Source of the DNA: Martinezella lusitana
GTDB taxonomy: Bacteria; Pseudomonadota; Alphaproteobacteria; Rhizobiales; Rhizobiaceae
Reading direction: 5' to 3'
DNA: 64,000 nt
Assembly (NCBI RefSeq): GCF_014207095.1
Contig: NZ_JACHBG010000015.1
Location: forward strand, 62,001-126,000
Part shown: piece after piece, positions 1-11,324 of the stretch
Numbering within the stretch: position 1 is the stretch's first letter
Layout of the letters: the number at the start of each line of letters is the position of its first letter
Translations under genes and position numbers: made by a program
The notes under the pieces: generated by a model
The model's database searches: none
What the model saw: the letters and a program-made list of their open reading frames with translations, nothing else
What the model was told of the DNA's origin: nothing

Positions 1-1582
1 TTGTCTGGGCGCCGAAACCGACGGCAACGCCGACGACGCCGGCGCCAGCGATCAGCGGCCCGATCTGGACGCCTAGACCGGAGAGCACCATCATGATTGC
101 GATGATGCCGATGACGACAGCGAGAATGTTGCGGAAGATCGGCAGCAGCGTCTGCAGGCGGGCGCGGCTCGCCCTCATCTCTTCGGAATCGCCGACGGCG
201 GGGAGCGATTGCATCACCTTGCCGTCTATGTAGGTCTTTGCCAGCTGCCAGACGAGATCGGCTACCAGCAGGATGACGATGCCGCCGAGAATGCCGCGCG
301 CAATTTTGCCGATGACCGATTCACTGCCGCTCATCATCGCATGCGCCTCGACACCAAGCACCTTTCCGAGCCAGAGTGCCGCAAAAGTAATGATCAGCGC
401 ACGCACACCGCGATCGAGAAGCACGGCCGCGAGCTTGCCGGCTCCGAAAATGCCATCGGCTGCGTCGTGCAGCGCCTCGATTGCCCGCGTGGACACAGAA
501 AGAATGCGCGGCAGCAGGACTGCATAAATGCCGATCCATAAGAGGCCGTCGAAGCCGGCGACCCATAGGCTCCACAGTGCCGCGAAGAATATCGTCAGCA
601 ACCACGAAGCCGTCTTCGTCCCGCGCTTTTCCGATGAGACGGGCCTCGACCACACGGCGGAAACAGCAATCACATAGAGGCCAATGCCGAGCGCATAGCC
701 GATGAGATCGCGCGCGCCGGCTGAAAAGCCAAGCGAGGTCACGGCCTCCATGATGGCCCAACCACAGGCGAAATAGGTGGTGAACACCATGCATCGCCGA
801 TACCAATATATCGCCACGCTGCGCCTTTCGGCGATGCGCGCGGTGCCGCCATCCTCGTCCAGAATATCGTTCGCCCGGCGCATGGCGATCAGCTCCATCA
901 GCAGCTTGCCAATGGCGAATGCCAACCGGATGGAAACAAGTGCGATGACGCAGGCGATGGCAAAGCTCTCAATCACCGGCGGCCAATCGAAGGCCAGAAG
1001 CGGAACGAGGGTCGCCAGACCATGGACGATGGCTGGCACGACGCCACCTAGAAACTGAAACCGTGCAGCCTGCAGCTCGGTCTCTGTGCCGGCGGCGGCC
1101 GCTTCACGCTGCGCGCGCCTTGCATTAATGAAGCGCGCGACCGCGAGTTCCGCCACCAAACCCAGGAAAAAAAGTATCACGACCTGGATGATGATGCGCA
1201 AGACGCCGACCGTTCGGCCCTCGTCCTCCAGCTTTTCGGAAGCCGTCATCACCTCAAAGGGCAAGGTCATCGCTGCCCCAGAGACGATTTCGAAGTGGCG
1301 GCGCGTATGACCGAGCATGCCAGATAGTACGGACATCTGGTCGCCGTTCGCCGAAGCTGGATCGGGAACGACAGCGGGCTGATTGTTCAATTGCGATGCG
1401 AGCCATTGCCGGACATCCGGCTCGTTCATCAACTGGATGAGCTCGCGCACCTTGTCGGGTGCCGGCGTCGCCGGTTGCGCGGCGGCAGAGCTCTGGGCGA
1501 ACGAAGAAACGGGAGCGAGCAACGCGAACAGACAAAAAAGCAGCGCCCCGACCGACCGCCTGCCACCCCCGACATTCCTCAT
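1..1582 (-). CDS. MscS-family mechanosensitive ion channel (3' end outside window)
   Basis: About 527 N-terminal residues are visible and the gene runs off the left edge. Translation starts at the ATG whose complement ends at 1582, preceded by a GGAAGG-like ribosome site. A signal-peptide-like segment opens the protein, followed by a roughly 100-residue soluble stretch and several hydrophobic membrane segments. The last visible residues read IGPLIAGAGVVGVAVGFGAQ, the glycine/alanine-rich pore helix typical of MscS channels. Family members are inner-membrane channels that open under tension and protect against hypo-osmotic shock. The long N-terminal periplasmic and membrane extension matches the larger MscS relatives (YbdG/YjeP-like) rather than minimal MscS. 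The cytoplasmic domain is not in the window. Confidence 0.85.
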   Translation of the reverse strand, partial: MRNVGGGRRSVGALLFCLFALLAPVSSFAQSSAAAQPATPAPDKVRELIQLMNEPDVRQWLASQLNNQPAVVPDPASANGDQMSVLSGMLGHTRRHFEIVSGAAMTLPFEVMTASEKLEDEGRTVGVLRIIIQVVILFFLGLVAELAVARFINARRAQREAAAAGTETELQAARFQFLGGVVPAIVHGLATLVPLLAFDWPPVIESFAIACVIALVSIRLAFAIGKLLMELIAMRRANDILDEDGGTARIAERRSVAIYWYRRCMVFTTYFACGWAIMEAVTSLGFSAGARDLIGYALGIGLYVIAVSAVWSRPVSSEKRGTKTASWLLTIFFAALWSLWVAGFDGLLWIGIYAVLLPRILSVSTRAIEALHDAADGIFGAGKLAAVLLDRGVRALIITFAALWLGKVLGVEAHAMMSGSESVIGKIARGILGGIVILLVADLVWQLAKTYIDGKVMQSLPAVGDSEEMRASRARLQTLLPIFRNILAVVIGIIAIMMVLSGLGVQIGPLIAGAGVVGVAVGFGAQT

Positions 1583-1752
1583 GCGCGCCGCCCTTCCCAC
1601 GATCGGTCCTCTTTCCCGCAGACTATACGCCTTTTTGCTGCGGGCAAGCAGGCACTTACCGCCATGCTCCCGCGTCGCCGCGTCGGCATTGCCGCAGGGC
1701 GGTTGCCGCGCTAGGTTCTGCGGCAGGTACCGTTTGATGCTTGGGGACGCGC

Positions 1753-2706
1753 GTGTTCAATTTCCTGAAAAAGCTCTTCGGTAGGGGCAAGCAGGTGGAA
1801 CAGGGGCCGCCGGCTCCAGCGACACCGGACGTCGTCCCCATCAGGACGCTGGATCTCAACATCCCCGACGAAGCCTTGCAGGACGAAGCCCGTTTTGCGA
1901 CCTATCTGCAGGAGCGGCTGCCGTTTTTCGGCGACCTGATCAGGATCGACTACGATGCCAACGTCGGAAGTCTGACGCTGCACAGCCGCAGCGGCGATAC
2001 GATGACGAAGTTCCTCAGCAACGCGTTGCTGGCGCTCAGGGAAAAGCGCGGACCGGTTCGCGCCCATGCGCTGTTGAACTACCTCAACATGGCCGAAACC
2101 ATGGAGGACAACAGCGAACTCGGCAGCGTCCTGCCGGTGTTAAAGGCGCGTGATTTCATTGACGTTGCACGGCAGCAGATGATGCACGCCTTCAAGGATG
2201 ACCCGGATCCGCCGCAATTCGTCTATCTCGACGAGACGGAGGGCCTGATCAAGCTCTTCGTGGTCAACGGCGAGACCAACGTCAGCTACGTGATGTCGAC
2301 GACCCTGGACGACTGGGGCATCGACGCAAGGGAACTTGCCGAACTGGCGCAAGGAAACCTGCAGAAATTCGTCGACAAGACCGGCCTGCAGATCGCCAAA
2401 CGCAGCCGATTTCAATATATCGAGGTGGATGGCCAGTTCGAATCCAGCGTCGCCTTTCTGCCGAATTTCTGGGCGCAGATTCAAGAGCAGTCCAACGGTG
2501 CCGCGCCGATCGCCGCGTTCCTGTCCCGCGACAAAGTGTTCTTCACCCACGAAAAGGATGTCGAGGGATTACAGCTTCTGGAGCTGATCAGCGCCGATCT
2601 TAGCGACGTGCCCTACGTTATTTCGCCGGATCAATATCGATGGGAGAATGGCCGGTGGACGCTGTTCAGGCGCGTCGCCCGGATGGAAGCGGCGAGCCAC
2701 CATTAA
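1753..2706 (+). CDS. DUF1444-like protein
   Basis: A soluble protein of about 317 residues. A GTG start at 1753 is preferred because GGGGAC lies about 8 bases upstream and the protein then opens with MFNFLKKLFG; a TTG at 1741 in the same frame is the alternative. There is no signal peptide or membrane segment. The middle part, with YLDETEGLIKLFVV followed by a YV..TLDDWGI segment, resembles the DUF1444 (YtpQ) family, whose function is unknown. Paired clusters of charged residues and a C-terminal YRWENGRWTLF tail are visible. It is divergent from the MscS gene and convergent with pncB, so the neighbours give no functional clue. The family assignment is from memory of its conserved pattern and is moderate. 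Confidence 0.55.
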   Translation: MFNFLKKLFGRGKQVEQGPPAPATPDVVPIRTLDLNIPDEALQDEARFATYLQERLPFFGDLIRIDYDANVGSLTLHSRSGDTMTKFLSNALLALREKRGPVRAHALLNYLNMAETMEDNSELGSVLPVLKARDFIDVARQQMMHAFKDDPDPPQFVYLDETEGLIKLFVVNGETNVSYVMSTTLDDWGIDARELAELAQGNLQKFVDKTGLQIAKRSRFQYIEVDGQFESSVAFLPNFWAQIQEQSNGAAPIAAFLSRDKVFFTHEKDVEGLQLLELISADLSDVPYVISPDQYRWENGRWTLFRRVARMEAASHH

Positions 2707-2733
2707 AGCAGCTCGCGACATCGCCCGAAAATC

Positions 2734-4038
2734 TTAGACGAACACTTCCTTATCGACTCGGTCTTCCGCACCGAAGAACTTCAGGTAGCGCTCGACCTCC
2801 AGAGGATCGCCGGTCGCCTTCTGGGGATTGTCAGAAAGCTTGACGGCCGGGCGGCCATTGGCTTCGATGACCTTACAGACGATGGAGATGGGATTCAAAC
2901 CCTTGAGTTCGGTCGGCGCGCAGCCGGCGAAATCGTTGGTCAGGTTTGTGCCCCAGCCGAAGCTCATGCGAACGCGGCCGTCGAAATGCTTGTAGGTGTC
3001 GATGATGGCGTCGACGTCGAGGCCGTCGGAGAAGATCAGCAGCTTCTGGCGGGGATCGCGACCCATCTTCTTCCACCAGTCGATGATCTTCTCGCCACCT
3101 TCGATGGGCGGAGCGCTATCGGGGCGGAAACCGGTCCAGTCGGCGACCCATTCCGGCGCATTGCGCAGGAAAGAGGCCGTGCCGAAGGCATCGGGCAATA
3201 CGACGAGAAGGTTGCCGCCATAAAGGCGGTTCCAGTCGCGCAGCACCTTGTAGGGCGCCTTGCCGAGCTCTTCGTCGTTCTGCGCCAGTGCGGCGGCGAC
3301 CATCGGCAACTCATGCGCATTGGTGCCGACGGCTTCAAGGTCGGAATCCATAGCGAGCAGCACATTGCTCGTACCGGTGAAGGCATGCGGCACGCCTTCC
3401 TTCAGTGCTTCGACGCACCAGCGCTGCCAGAGGAAGCTGTGTCGGCGGCGAGTGCCGAAATCCGAGATGCGCAAGCCCGGCAGCTCCCGCAGCCGCTCAA
3501 CCTTTTCCCACATCTTGGCCTTAGCGCGGGCGTAGAGCACATCGAGCGTGAAGGGGCCGAGTGTTCTTAGCGCCGAGCGCGAACGAAGTTCGTTGATGAT
3601 CGCGAGTGCGGGGATTTCCCACATCGTCGTTTCCTTCCACGAACCGTGGAAGTCGAGAATATACTGACCGTCACGCTTCGAGAGCTCGTACTCCGGTAGC
3701 TGGAAATTCGACAGCCAGGCGAGGAATTCCGGCTCGAATATCTGGGCGCGGCCATAGAAACTGTTACCCGCCAGCCAGATCATCTCCTTCTTGGAAAGCC
3801 GCAGCGTGCGGGCATGATCGAGCTGCTCACGCAACTCCTTCTCGTCGATCACTTCGGCAAGACGGACGCTCTTGGTGCGATTGATGAGCGAGAAGGTGGC
3901 GTCGACATCAGGGTAAAGCTTCCAGATCATCTGGAGCATGAGAAGCTTATAGAAATCCGTATCGATCAGACTGCGGACGATCGGATCGAGCTTCCAGGTA
4001 TGATTATAGACGCGGGTGGCAATATCCGTCTTGGTCAT
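2734..4038 (-). CDS. pncB: Nicotinate phosphoribosyltransferase
   Basis: 434 residues, the usual length for PncB. It joins nicotinate to PRPP with ATP hydrolysis to give nicotinate mononucleotide, the first step of the Preiss-Handler NAD salvage route, in the cytosol. Family signatures visible include SLIDTDFYKLLMLQ near the N-terminus, FGTRRRHSF in the middle, GTSNVLLA, and IIDTYKHFDGRVRMSFGWGT near the C-terminus. The ATG at 4038 has AGGAACGAC just upstream. It is transcribed alone, convergent with the DUF1444-like gene, and its upstream region shares a gap with a RIME-like repeat. Confidence 0.96.
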   Translation of the reverse strand: MTKTDIATRVYNHTWKLDPIVRSLIDTDFYKLLMLQMIWKLYPDVDATFSLINRTKSVRLAEVIDEKELREQLDHARTLRLSKKEMIWLAGNSFYGRAQIFEPEFLAWLSNFQLPEYELSKRDGQYILDFHGSWKETTMWEIPALAIINELRSRSALRTLGPFTLDVLYARAKAKMWEKVERLRELPGLRISDFGTRRRHSFLWQRWCVEALKEGVPHAFTGTSNVLLAMDSDLEAVGTNAHELPMVAAALAQNDEELGKAPYKVLRDWNRLYGGNLLVVLPDAFGTASFLRNAPEWVADWTGFRPDSAPPIEGGEKIIDWWKKMGRDPRQKLLIFSDGLDVDAIIDTYKHFDGRVRMSFGWGTNLTNDFAGCAPTELKGLNPISIVCKVIEANGRPAVKLSDNPQKATGDPLEVERYLKFFGAEDRVDKEVFV

Positions 4039-4244
4039 GTCGTTCCTGCCCCGCCTCCTGCCCTGCGGACGTCATGCTTTTCGCCAGCGGGCAAGCCGGC
4101 ATGCGTTTGTAGCGCTCTGTTATCAAAAAATGTTGAGCGAATGTCCAGTCGCTGAAAGAAAATTGATACCAGAGCCAATTGAGCGATATCGCGGGCAACG
4201 ATCGACACGAAAAGCTTTGATCGCCGCCTTCGCAAACAGACTTG
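4039..4244. other. Intergenic region upstream of pncB
   Basis: This 206-base stretch lies between the pncB start and the RIME-like repeat; together they form a gap of about 300 bases. It should hold the pncB promoter on the minus strand. I found no convincing coding sequence, no strong hairpin and no recognisable operator in it. Confidence 0.5.
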
Positions 4245-4347
4245 GAGCATTTCCACTTTTCTTCGAGTCGCGAAAACGCTCCATGTGTTTGTTTTCACGC
4301 AATGCCGGACGGAAAACCGCTTCGCACTTTTCCTGCGATTGCTCTAG
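4245..4347. repeat. RIME-like intergenic palindromic repeat, copy 1
   Basis: A bipartite palindromic element. Half A runs from GAGCATTTCC to GCGAAAACGCTC; half B begins CGCAATGCCGGACGG and ends GCGATTGCTCTAG. Related sequences recur at 18246-18291 (half B only), 31093-31190 and 57392-57494. Size and two-palindrome design fit the Rhizobium-specific intergenic mosaic element (RIME). The right end, CTAG, carries the TAG stop codon of the dehydrogenase gene read on the minus strand. Confidence 0.75.
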
Positions 4348-5314
4348 TAACCCAGGTTGCGATCCACCAGATGCTGCAGCGGTTCGCCGCGCTCGAAGCG
4401 CGCGATCTGTTCCTCTACATGGCGCATCAGCGCCCTTTCATCCGACACTGCGGAATCGTGCGGCGTGATGATGACATTGTCCAGGCCCCAAAGCGGATCG
4501 TCCGCCGCAAGGGGTTCGACGGCGAAAACATCGAGCGAGGCACCGCCGAGAGTGCCGGTCTCGATCGCCAGTACGATATCGGCCGCCACCTGGCTCTTGC
4601 CGCGGCCGGCATTGATGAAGACCGGCTTGCCCAGCGCACCATCGCGGCGAAGCCTCGAAAAGAGCGAGGCATTGTAGATACCCGTCGTCTCCGGCGTCAA
4701 CGGCAACAGGCCGACAAGGATATCGGTGCGCGCCAGAAACGCATCGAGCCCGCCGGCATCGAAGGTTTCCGTGCCATCAATCTGCTTTCTGGTGCGGGAC
4801 CAGCCGATGACGTTGAAACCCATGACCTTCAATTTCGCAAGGACATCGCAGCCGAGAACGCCAAGCCCCATGACGCCGACCGTAATGTCGGCTGCTTCTG
4901 GACCATGCTGCGGCGCCCATACACGCTGACGCTGGCTCCTGAAGTGGCCCTGAACATCGCGCAGGTGCATCAAGCATTGCATGACGACCCATTCGCTCAT
5001 ACGTGTCGTGAGGCTGCGATCGACGAAGCGGACGATCGGGACATCGGGCAGGCCGGCGATGGACATCATCGAATCGACACCGGCGCCGCCCGAAAAGATA
5101 ACCTTCAGATTGGGTGCGCGCTGAAAGAGATCCGCATCCGGCTTCCACAGGAGCGCGTAGTCGGCCTGCGAGAGGTCGGCATCCTTATTGGCGGGATCGG
5201 CGAGATTGATGCTGCGGCGATCGGAAAAGGCCGTTTCGAGGATTTTGGCAATTGCCGCGGGATCGAATTTGAGGTCGATAACGATAGGGTTTTTGGCCGG
5301 CATGGTTGAAGTCT

Positions 5315-5318
<4 letters not shown>
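4344..5318 (-). CDS. D-2-hydroxyacid dehydrogenase (glyoxylate/hydroxypyruvate reductase-like)
   Basis: 324 residues. An NAD(P)-dependent dehydrogenase of the D-isomer 2-hydroxyacid family, closest in layout to GhrA-type glyoxylate/hydroxypyruvate reductases. The Rossmann motif GVMGLGVLGCDV is present, with the catalytic set: Arg in NAGRGK, Glu in DVFAVEP and His in ITPHDS. The ATG overlaps the stop of the upstream yejF gene by 4 bases (ATGA), so it is probably the last gene of the yej operon and translationally coupled. An internal ATG five codons later is an alternative start. Its TAG stop codon lies in the end of a RIME-like repeat. The exact substrate cannot be read from sequence. Confidence 0.88.
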
Positions 5319-6948
<1,630 letters not shown>

Positions 6949-6952
<4 letters not shown>

Positions 6953-8103
6953 TGGAACGTCTTCCTCGGATCGAAGGCGTCGCGCACAGCCTCACCGATG
7001 AAAATCAGCAGCGACAGCATGATCGACATGGTGAAGAAGGCAGAAAGCCCCAGCCAGGGAGCCTGCAGGTTGGATTTACCTTGGGCGATCATTTCCCCCA
7101 GCGACGGTGAGCCGGGCGGCATGCCGAAGCCTAAGAAATCCAACGAGGTGAGCGTAGAGATCGAACCCGACAGGATGAAGGGAACGAAAGTCAGCGTCGC
7201 CACCATCGCGTTCGGCAGCAGGTGGCGATACATGATGGTGCGGTTGTTGACGCCGAGCGCGCGAGCGGCACGCACATATTCGAAATTGCGCGCCCGCAGG
7301 AATTCGGCACGCACGACGCCGACAAGACCCACCCAGGAAAACAGCAGCAATATGCCGAGCAAGATGAAGAAGCCGGGCGGCAGCACCGAGGCGATGATCA
7401 GCAGAATGTAGAGCACCGGCATGGACGACCAGATTTCGATGAAGCGCTGCATCAGAAGATCCGTCCAGCCGCCAAAATAGCCCTGTATCGCACCGGCGCA
7501 GACGCCGACTACGGCCGAGCAGATGGTGAGCGCCAGGCCGAACAGCACCGAGATGCGGAAGCCGTAGATCAGGCGGGCGAGCACGTCTCGCGCCTGATCA
7601 TCGGTACCGAGCAAGTTGAAATTGCTCCAGTTGCAGTTCGGGTCGGAGATGCCGCCGGCATAGCCCGAGCAGCGCTTTTCCTTGCTCATTGCCCAGAAGG
7701 GCGGGGTCGGCGCCGACATTCCAGTGGGCAGGTTGGAATTGGCGGTCTGATAGGAATAGTGGATCGGCGGCCAAATCATCCAGCCATTGGCATTGATCTC
7801 GTCCTGGATATCCTGGGCGCGATAATCCGTCTGCGCGAGGAAGCCGCCGAATTTCTCTTCCGGATAGTCGACGAAGATCGGCGCAAGGATCTCGCCCTTG
7901 TAGGACATAAGGATCGGCCGGTCGTTGACGATGAACTCGGCGCCAAGGCTGAGGACGAACAGGACAAGGAATATCCAGAGCGACCAGTAGCCCCGGCGGT
8001 TCGCCCTGAAATTCTCCCAGCGACGCAGGTTGGTCGGCGAGAACAGGCCCTTGCGCGGCGGCTTTTCGACCGGCGTGGAAGCCGGAGTGCTGGCTGCGTC
8101 CAT
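6949..8103 (-). CDS. yejE: Peptide ABC transporter permease YejE
   Basis: 384 residues. An inner-membrane permease of the DppC/OppC type. The ATG at 8103 shares one base with the yejB stop codon (TGATG); the same frame is open further upstream, but that part lies inside yejB and is not used. The N-terminal 40 residues are cytoplasmic and rich in Pro and Lys. One membrane segment follows, then a long periplasmic loop containing YSYQTANSNLPTG, then the five-helix binding-protein-dependent transport domain with the coupling-loop motif EYVRAARALGVNN. The long loop is typical of YejE. Confidence 0.93.
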
Positions 8104-9194
8104 CACACGTCCCTCCGCTCGAAGTCGATGCGCGGATCGATCCAGGTGTAGATCAGGTCGGAAACGAGGCTGACGACGAGGCCGAGCAGCGAGAAGATAA
8201 ACAGCGTCGCAAAGACAACCGGATAGTCGCGCTGGACGACGGAGAGATAGCTGAGGCGGCCAAGGCCATCGAGCGAGAAGATGTTCTCGATCAATAGCGA
8301 ACCGGTGAAGAAGGCGTGAATGAAAGCGCCGGGAAAGCCGGCGATGACGATGAGCATGGCGTTGCGGAAGACATGACCATAAAGCACGCGCCGTTCCGAA
8401 AGCCCCTTGGCGCGGGCGGTGATGACATATTGCTTCTTGATCTCTTCGATGAAGGAATTCTTGGTGAGCAGTGTCGTGGTGGCAAAAGCCGCGAGCGACA
8501 GCGAAATCAGCGGCAGCACCAGATGCCAGAAATAATCGAGGATCTTCTGCCACCAGTTGAGATCGGCGAAATTATCCGAGACAAGGCCGCGCAGCGGAAA
8601 CCAGTCGAAAAAGGAGCCGCCGGCGAACAGCACGATCAGCATGATGCCGAAGAGGAAGCTCGGAACCGCATAGCCGATGATGATGATGCCCGACGTCCAG
8701 ACATCGAAGGTCGATCCGTCCTGCACCGCCTTGCGAATGCCGAGCGGAATGGAGATCGTGTAGGAAAAGAGCAGAATCCAGACGCCGAGCGAGATCGACA
8801 CGGGCAGCTTCTGGCCGATGAGATCGATGACCGTCGTGTTGCGGAAGAAGCTCTCGCCGAAATCGAAGCGGATATAGTTCCACATCATCTGACCGAAGCG
8901 CTCCAGCGGCGGTTTGTCGAAGCCGAACTGCTTGTCGAGCTTGGCGATCAGCTCGGGATCGAGCCCCTGTGCACCGCGATATTTCGAGCTGCTGTCGTTG
9001 AAAGCCTGCTGGGTCGCGGTGTCGGTGCCGCCCGACAGGCGGTTGCTGGCATTGTCGCCCTGCCCGGTCAGCTGCGCGATGACCTGCTCCACCGGCCCGC
9101 CCGGCGCGAACTGCACGATAGTGAAGGAAATGGCCATGATGCCGACGATGGTCGGGATCATCAGCAGCAGGCGTCGCAGAATATAGGCGCCCAT
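8103..9194 (-). CDS. yejB: Peptide ABC transporter permease YejB
   Basis: 363 residues. The DppB/OppB-type inner-membrane partner of YejE. The start MGAYILRRLLLMIPTIVGIM is the classic first helix of this permease class, and the coupling loop is seen around QYVITARAKGLSERRVL. A long periplasmic insert rich in Asn, Ser and Asp follows helix 1, as usual for YejB. GAGGAGG lies upstream of the ATG. It is separated from yejA by about 180 bases that include a hairpin, the common arrangement where binding protein is made in excess over permease. Confidence 0.94.
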   Translation of the reverse strand: MGAYILRRLLLMIPTIVGIMAISFTIVQFAPGGPVEQVIAQLTGQGDNASNRLSGGTDTATQQAFNDSSSKYRGAQGLDPELIAKLDKQFGFDKPPLERFGQMMWNYIRFDFGESFFRNTTVIDLIGQKLPVSISLGVWILLFSYTISIPLGIRKAVQDGSTFDVWTSGIIIIGYAVPSFLFGIMLIVLFAGGSFFDWFPLRGLVSDNFADLNWWQKILDYFWHLVLPLISLSLAAFATTTLLTKNSFIEEIKKQYVITARAKGLSERRVLYGHVFRNAMLIVIAGFPGAFIHAFFTGSLLIENIFSLDGLGRLSYLSVVQRDYPVVFATLFIFSLLGLVVSLVSDLIYTWIDPRIDFERRDV

Positions 9195-9354
9195 CAGCCG
9201 GTCGCCTCCTCGAAGAGGAATATGTCCTGCCTCGCCTCAATCCATCTATCGATCAATTCACATTCCCTTCCGCCGGCCCTTCCGCCGAATTGAAACCGGC
9301 GCAGTCATATCAGCTTGAAATTATCCGAATCAGCCTCGAGCATTTGGAGGCAGC

Positions 9355-9379
9355 GAGCCTCTTATTGCAAGAGAGGCTC
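9355..9379 (-). terminator. Hairpin just after yejA (likely attenuator or 3'-end protector)
   Basis: GAGCCTCT at 9355-9362 pairs perfectly with AGAGGCTC at 9372-9379 around a 9-base loop. It begins at the yejA stop codon and lies before yejB in the transcript. No long U-run follows, so partial read-through or mRNA stabilisation is more likely than full termination. Confidence 0.6.
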
Positions 9380-11216
9380 ACTTTCCGGCGCTTTTCGACC
9401 ACCAGACCTCGGGAAAGCCGATCGAGTAGTAGGGCAGCTCAGGCAGATGCTCGAACTTGTCCCAATAGGCGATCCGAGTTGTCGTCCCGTAGAAGGTGGG
9501 CACAACGTAATGGCGGGCAAGCAGTACGCGGTCGAGCGCCCTGGTGGTGGCTTCCTTCTCCGCGACGTCCTTGGCAAGGATCACCTTCTGAATGAGTTCG
9601 TCGACGCCGGGGTCGGCAATGCCGGCATAATTGCGGGATCCTTGACGATCGACAGAGGCTGAGCCCCAGAAATCGGCCTGCTCATTGCCAGGATTGAGCG
9701 TTTCAGCCCAGACATTCCAAATCATGTCATAGTCGAAACTGCGGATGCGGTTGACATATTGCGAAGGATCGACCGTCCTGACGCTGGCATCGATGCCGAT
9801 GCGCTTTAGGTTCTGGATATAGGGCAGCACCGACCGTTCGTAAGAAGGATTGCTCAGCAACAGCTCCAGCGTGAACGGCTGACCGGTCTGCGCATTCACC
9901 ATCTTGTTGTTCTTGAGGACCCAGCCCGCATCCTTGAACAGAGCGATTGCCTTGCGGAAATTGTCGCGCGCTTTCTGTGGGTCGCCGCCGACGGGATTGG
10001 CGTAGGGAGCTGTGAAGACCTCGGCCGGCACCTTGTCCTTGATGCTGTTCAGAACATCGAGCTCCTGGCCCTGCGGCAGACCGGAGGAAGCGAATTTGGT
10101 GCCGAAGAAGAAGCTGTCGACACGCGTCAGTTTCCCGAAGGAGAGGGTTCGGTTCAGCTCCTCGAAATCGTAGACATAGTTCAGCGCCTCGCGGATACGC
10201 TGATCCTTGAACCGTTCGCGCCGCATGTTGGGAACGAGCGCCTGCATGATGCCAACCGAGCGCAGCGTGTTGGGAAGTTCGTCGCGCCTGATACGGCCAT
10301 CTTTGGCGGCCGGAAAATCGTAGCCTGTCACCCAATGGCTCGTCGAATTGTCCTGCCAGTAGTCGATGGCACCGGCGCGAAAGGCCTCGAACGCGACATC
10401 ATAGTCGGAGAAATAGACATAGCTGATCGAGCCGAAATTGTTCTCGCCGACATTGACCGGCAGGTTCTTGCCCCAATAATCGTCGCGCAACTCGTAGCGG
10501 ATTGAAGCACCCGGCTGCATGGATGCGATCTTGTACGGGCCGGATCCCAAGACTGGTTCCAGCGTCGTGCGCGAGATATCACGCGGCTTGCCATCGGGAC
10601 CGTTTGCTTCCCACCAATGTTTCGGCACGATGGTAATCGTGCCGAGGATCGAGGGTAGTTCCCGGTTGTTTTTCTCATCGAAGCGGAAGGTGACGTCGCG
10701 CTCGCCGGTCTTTTCCGCGCTGACGACATGCGCGAAGTAGCTGGTCGCCATGGGATTGAGTTCTTTGGTCTTCTCGAAGCTGAAGATGACGTCCTCCGGC
10801 GTCACGGGCGTCCCATCGGCCCATTTCGCCTCGGTGCGCAACCGAAAGACCGCGCTCGAAACGTCATCGGGATAGGAAACGCCTTCGGCCAGCAGGCCAT
10901 AAGAGGAATTGGCCTCGTCATCGGCCTTCTTTAGCAGCGTATCGTAGATCAGCTCCGTGCCACTTGCGACATTGCCCTTCAGTAGCACCGGATTAAGGGT
11001 ATCGAAGGTGCCGCTGGCCGACAGCTTCACTTCACCGCCCTTGGGCGCATCCGGCTTGACATAGTCAAAATGCTTGAAGCCTGGCTGATATTTGAGATCG
11101 CCGAGAATGGCCGTGCCGATGCGGAATTGCGGTTCTTCGGCTTTCGAGGATACCGGCATTGCCAGCAGGCAAACAAGAGAAGCGACCAAGCCTGCTTTCA
11201 ACCGTGACAATGCCAT
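9378..11216 (-). CDS. yejA: Peptide ABC transporter substrate-binding protein YejA
   Basis: 612 residues, an extracellular solute-binding protein family 5 member of the YejA/DppA class. The N-terminus (MALSRLKAGLVASLVCLLAMP, ending near SKAEE) is a Sec signal peptide, so the protein is periplasmic. Family-5 features include the PDAPKGGEVKLSASG opening strand and AKWADGTPVTPEDVIFSFE. It delivers peptides to YejBEF. It is the first gene of the operon; the region between 11217 and 11324 should hold the promoter. The ATG follows GGGAGATCATGA. Confidence 0.94.
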   Translation of the reverse strand: MALSRLKAGLVASLVCLLAMPVSSKAEEPQFRIGTAILGDLKYQPGFKHFDYVKPDAPKGGEVKLSASGTFDTLNPVLLKGNVASGTELIYDTLLKKADDEANSSYGLLAEGVSYPDDVSSAVFRLRTEAKWADGTPVTPEDVIFSFEKTKELNPMATSYFAHVVSAEKTGERDVTFRFDEKNNRELPSILGTITIVPKHWWEANGPDGKPRDISRTTLEPVLGSGPYKIASMQPGASIRYELRDDYWGKNLPVNVGENNFGSISYVYFSDYDVAFEAFRAGAIDYWQDNSTSHWVTGYDFPAAKDGRIRRDELPNTLRSVGIMQALVPNMRRERFKDQRIREALNYVYDFEELNRTLSFGKLTRVDSFFFGTKFASSGLPQGQELDVLNSIKDKVPAEVFTAPYANPVGGDPQKARDNFRKAIALFKDAGWVLKNNKMVNAQTGQPFTLELLLSNPSYERSVLPYIQNLKRIGIDASVRTVDPSQYVNRIRSFDYDMIWNVWAETLNPGNEQADFWGSASVDRQGSRNYAGIADPGVDELIQKVILAKDVAEKEATTRALDRVLLARHYVVPTFYGTTTRIAYWDKFEHLPELPYYSIGFPEVWWSKSAGK

Positions 11217-11324
11217 TCATGATCTCCCGATAATTGTGCGGGAATCAGCATAAGGCAAATGAGGGCAAAAAACAGGACGCAATTACTCATCTCATCGCCC
11301 CTGAACCGCTCGCCAACGGCGCAC

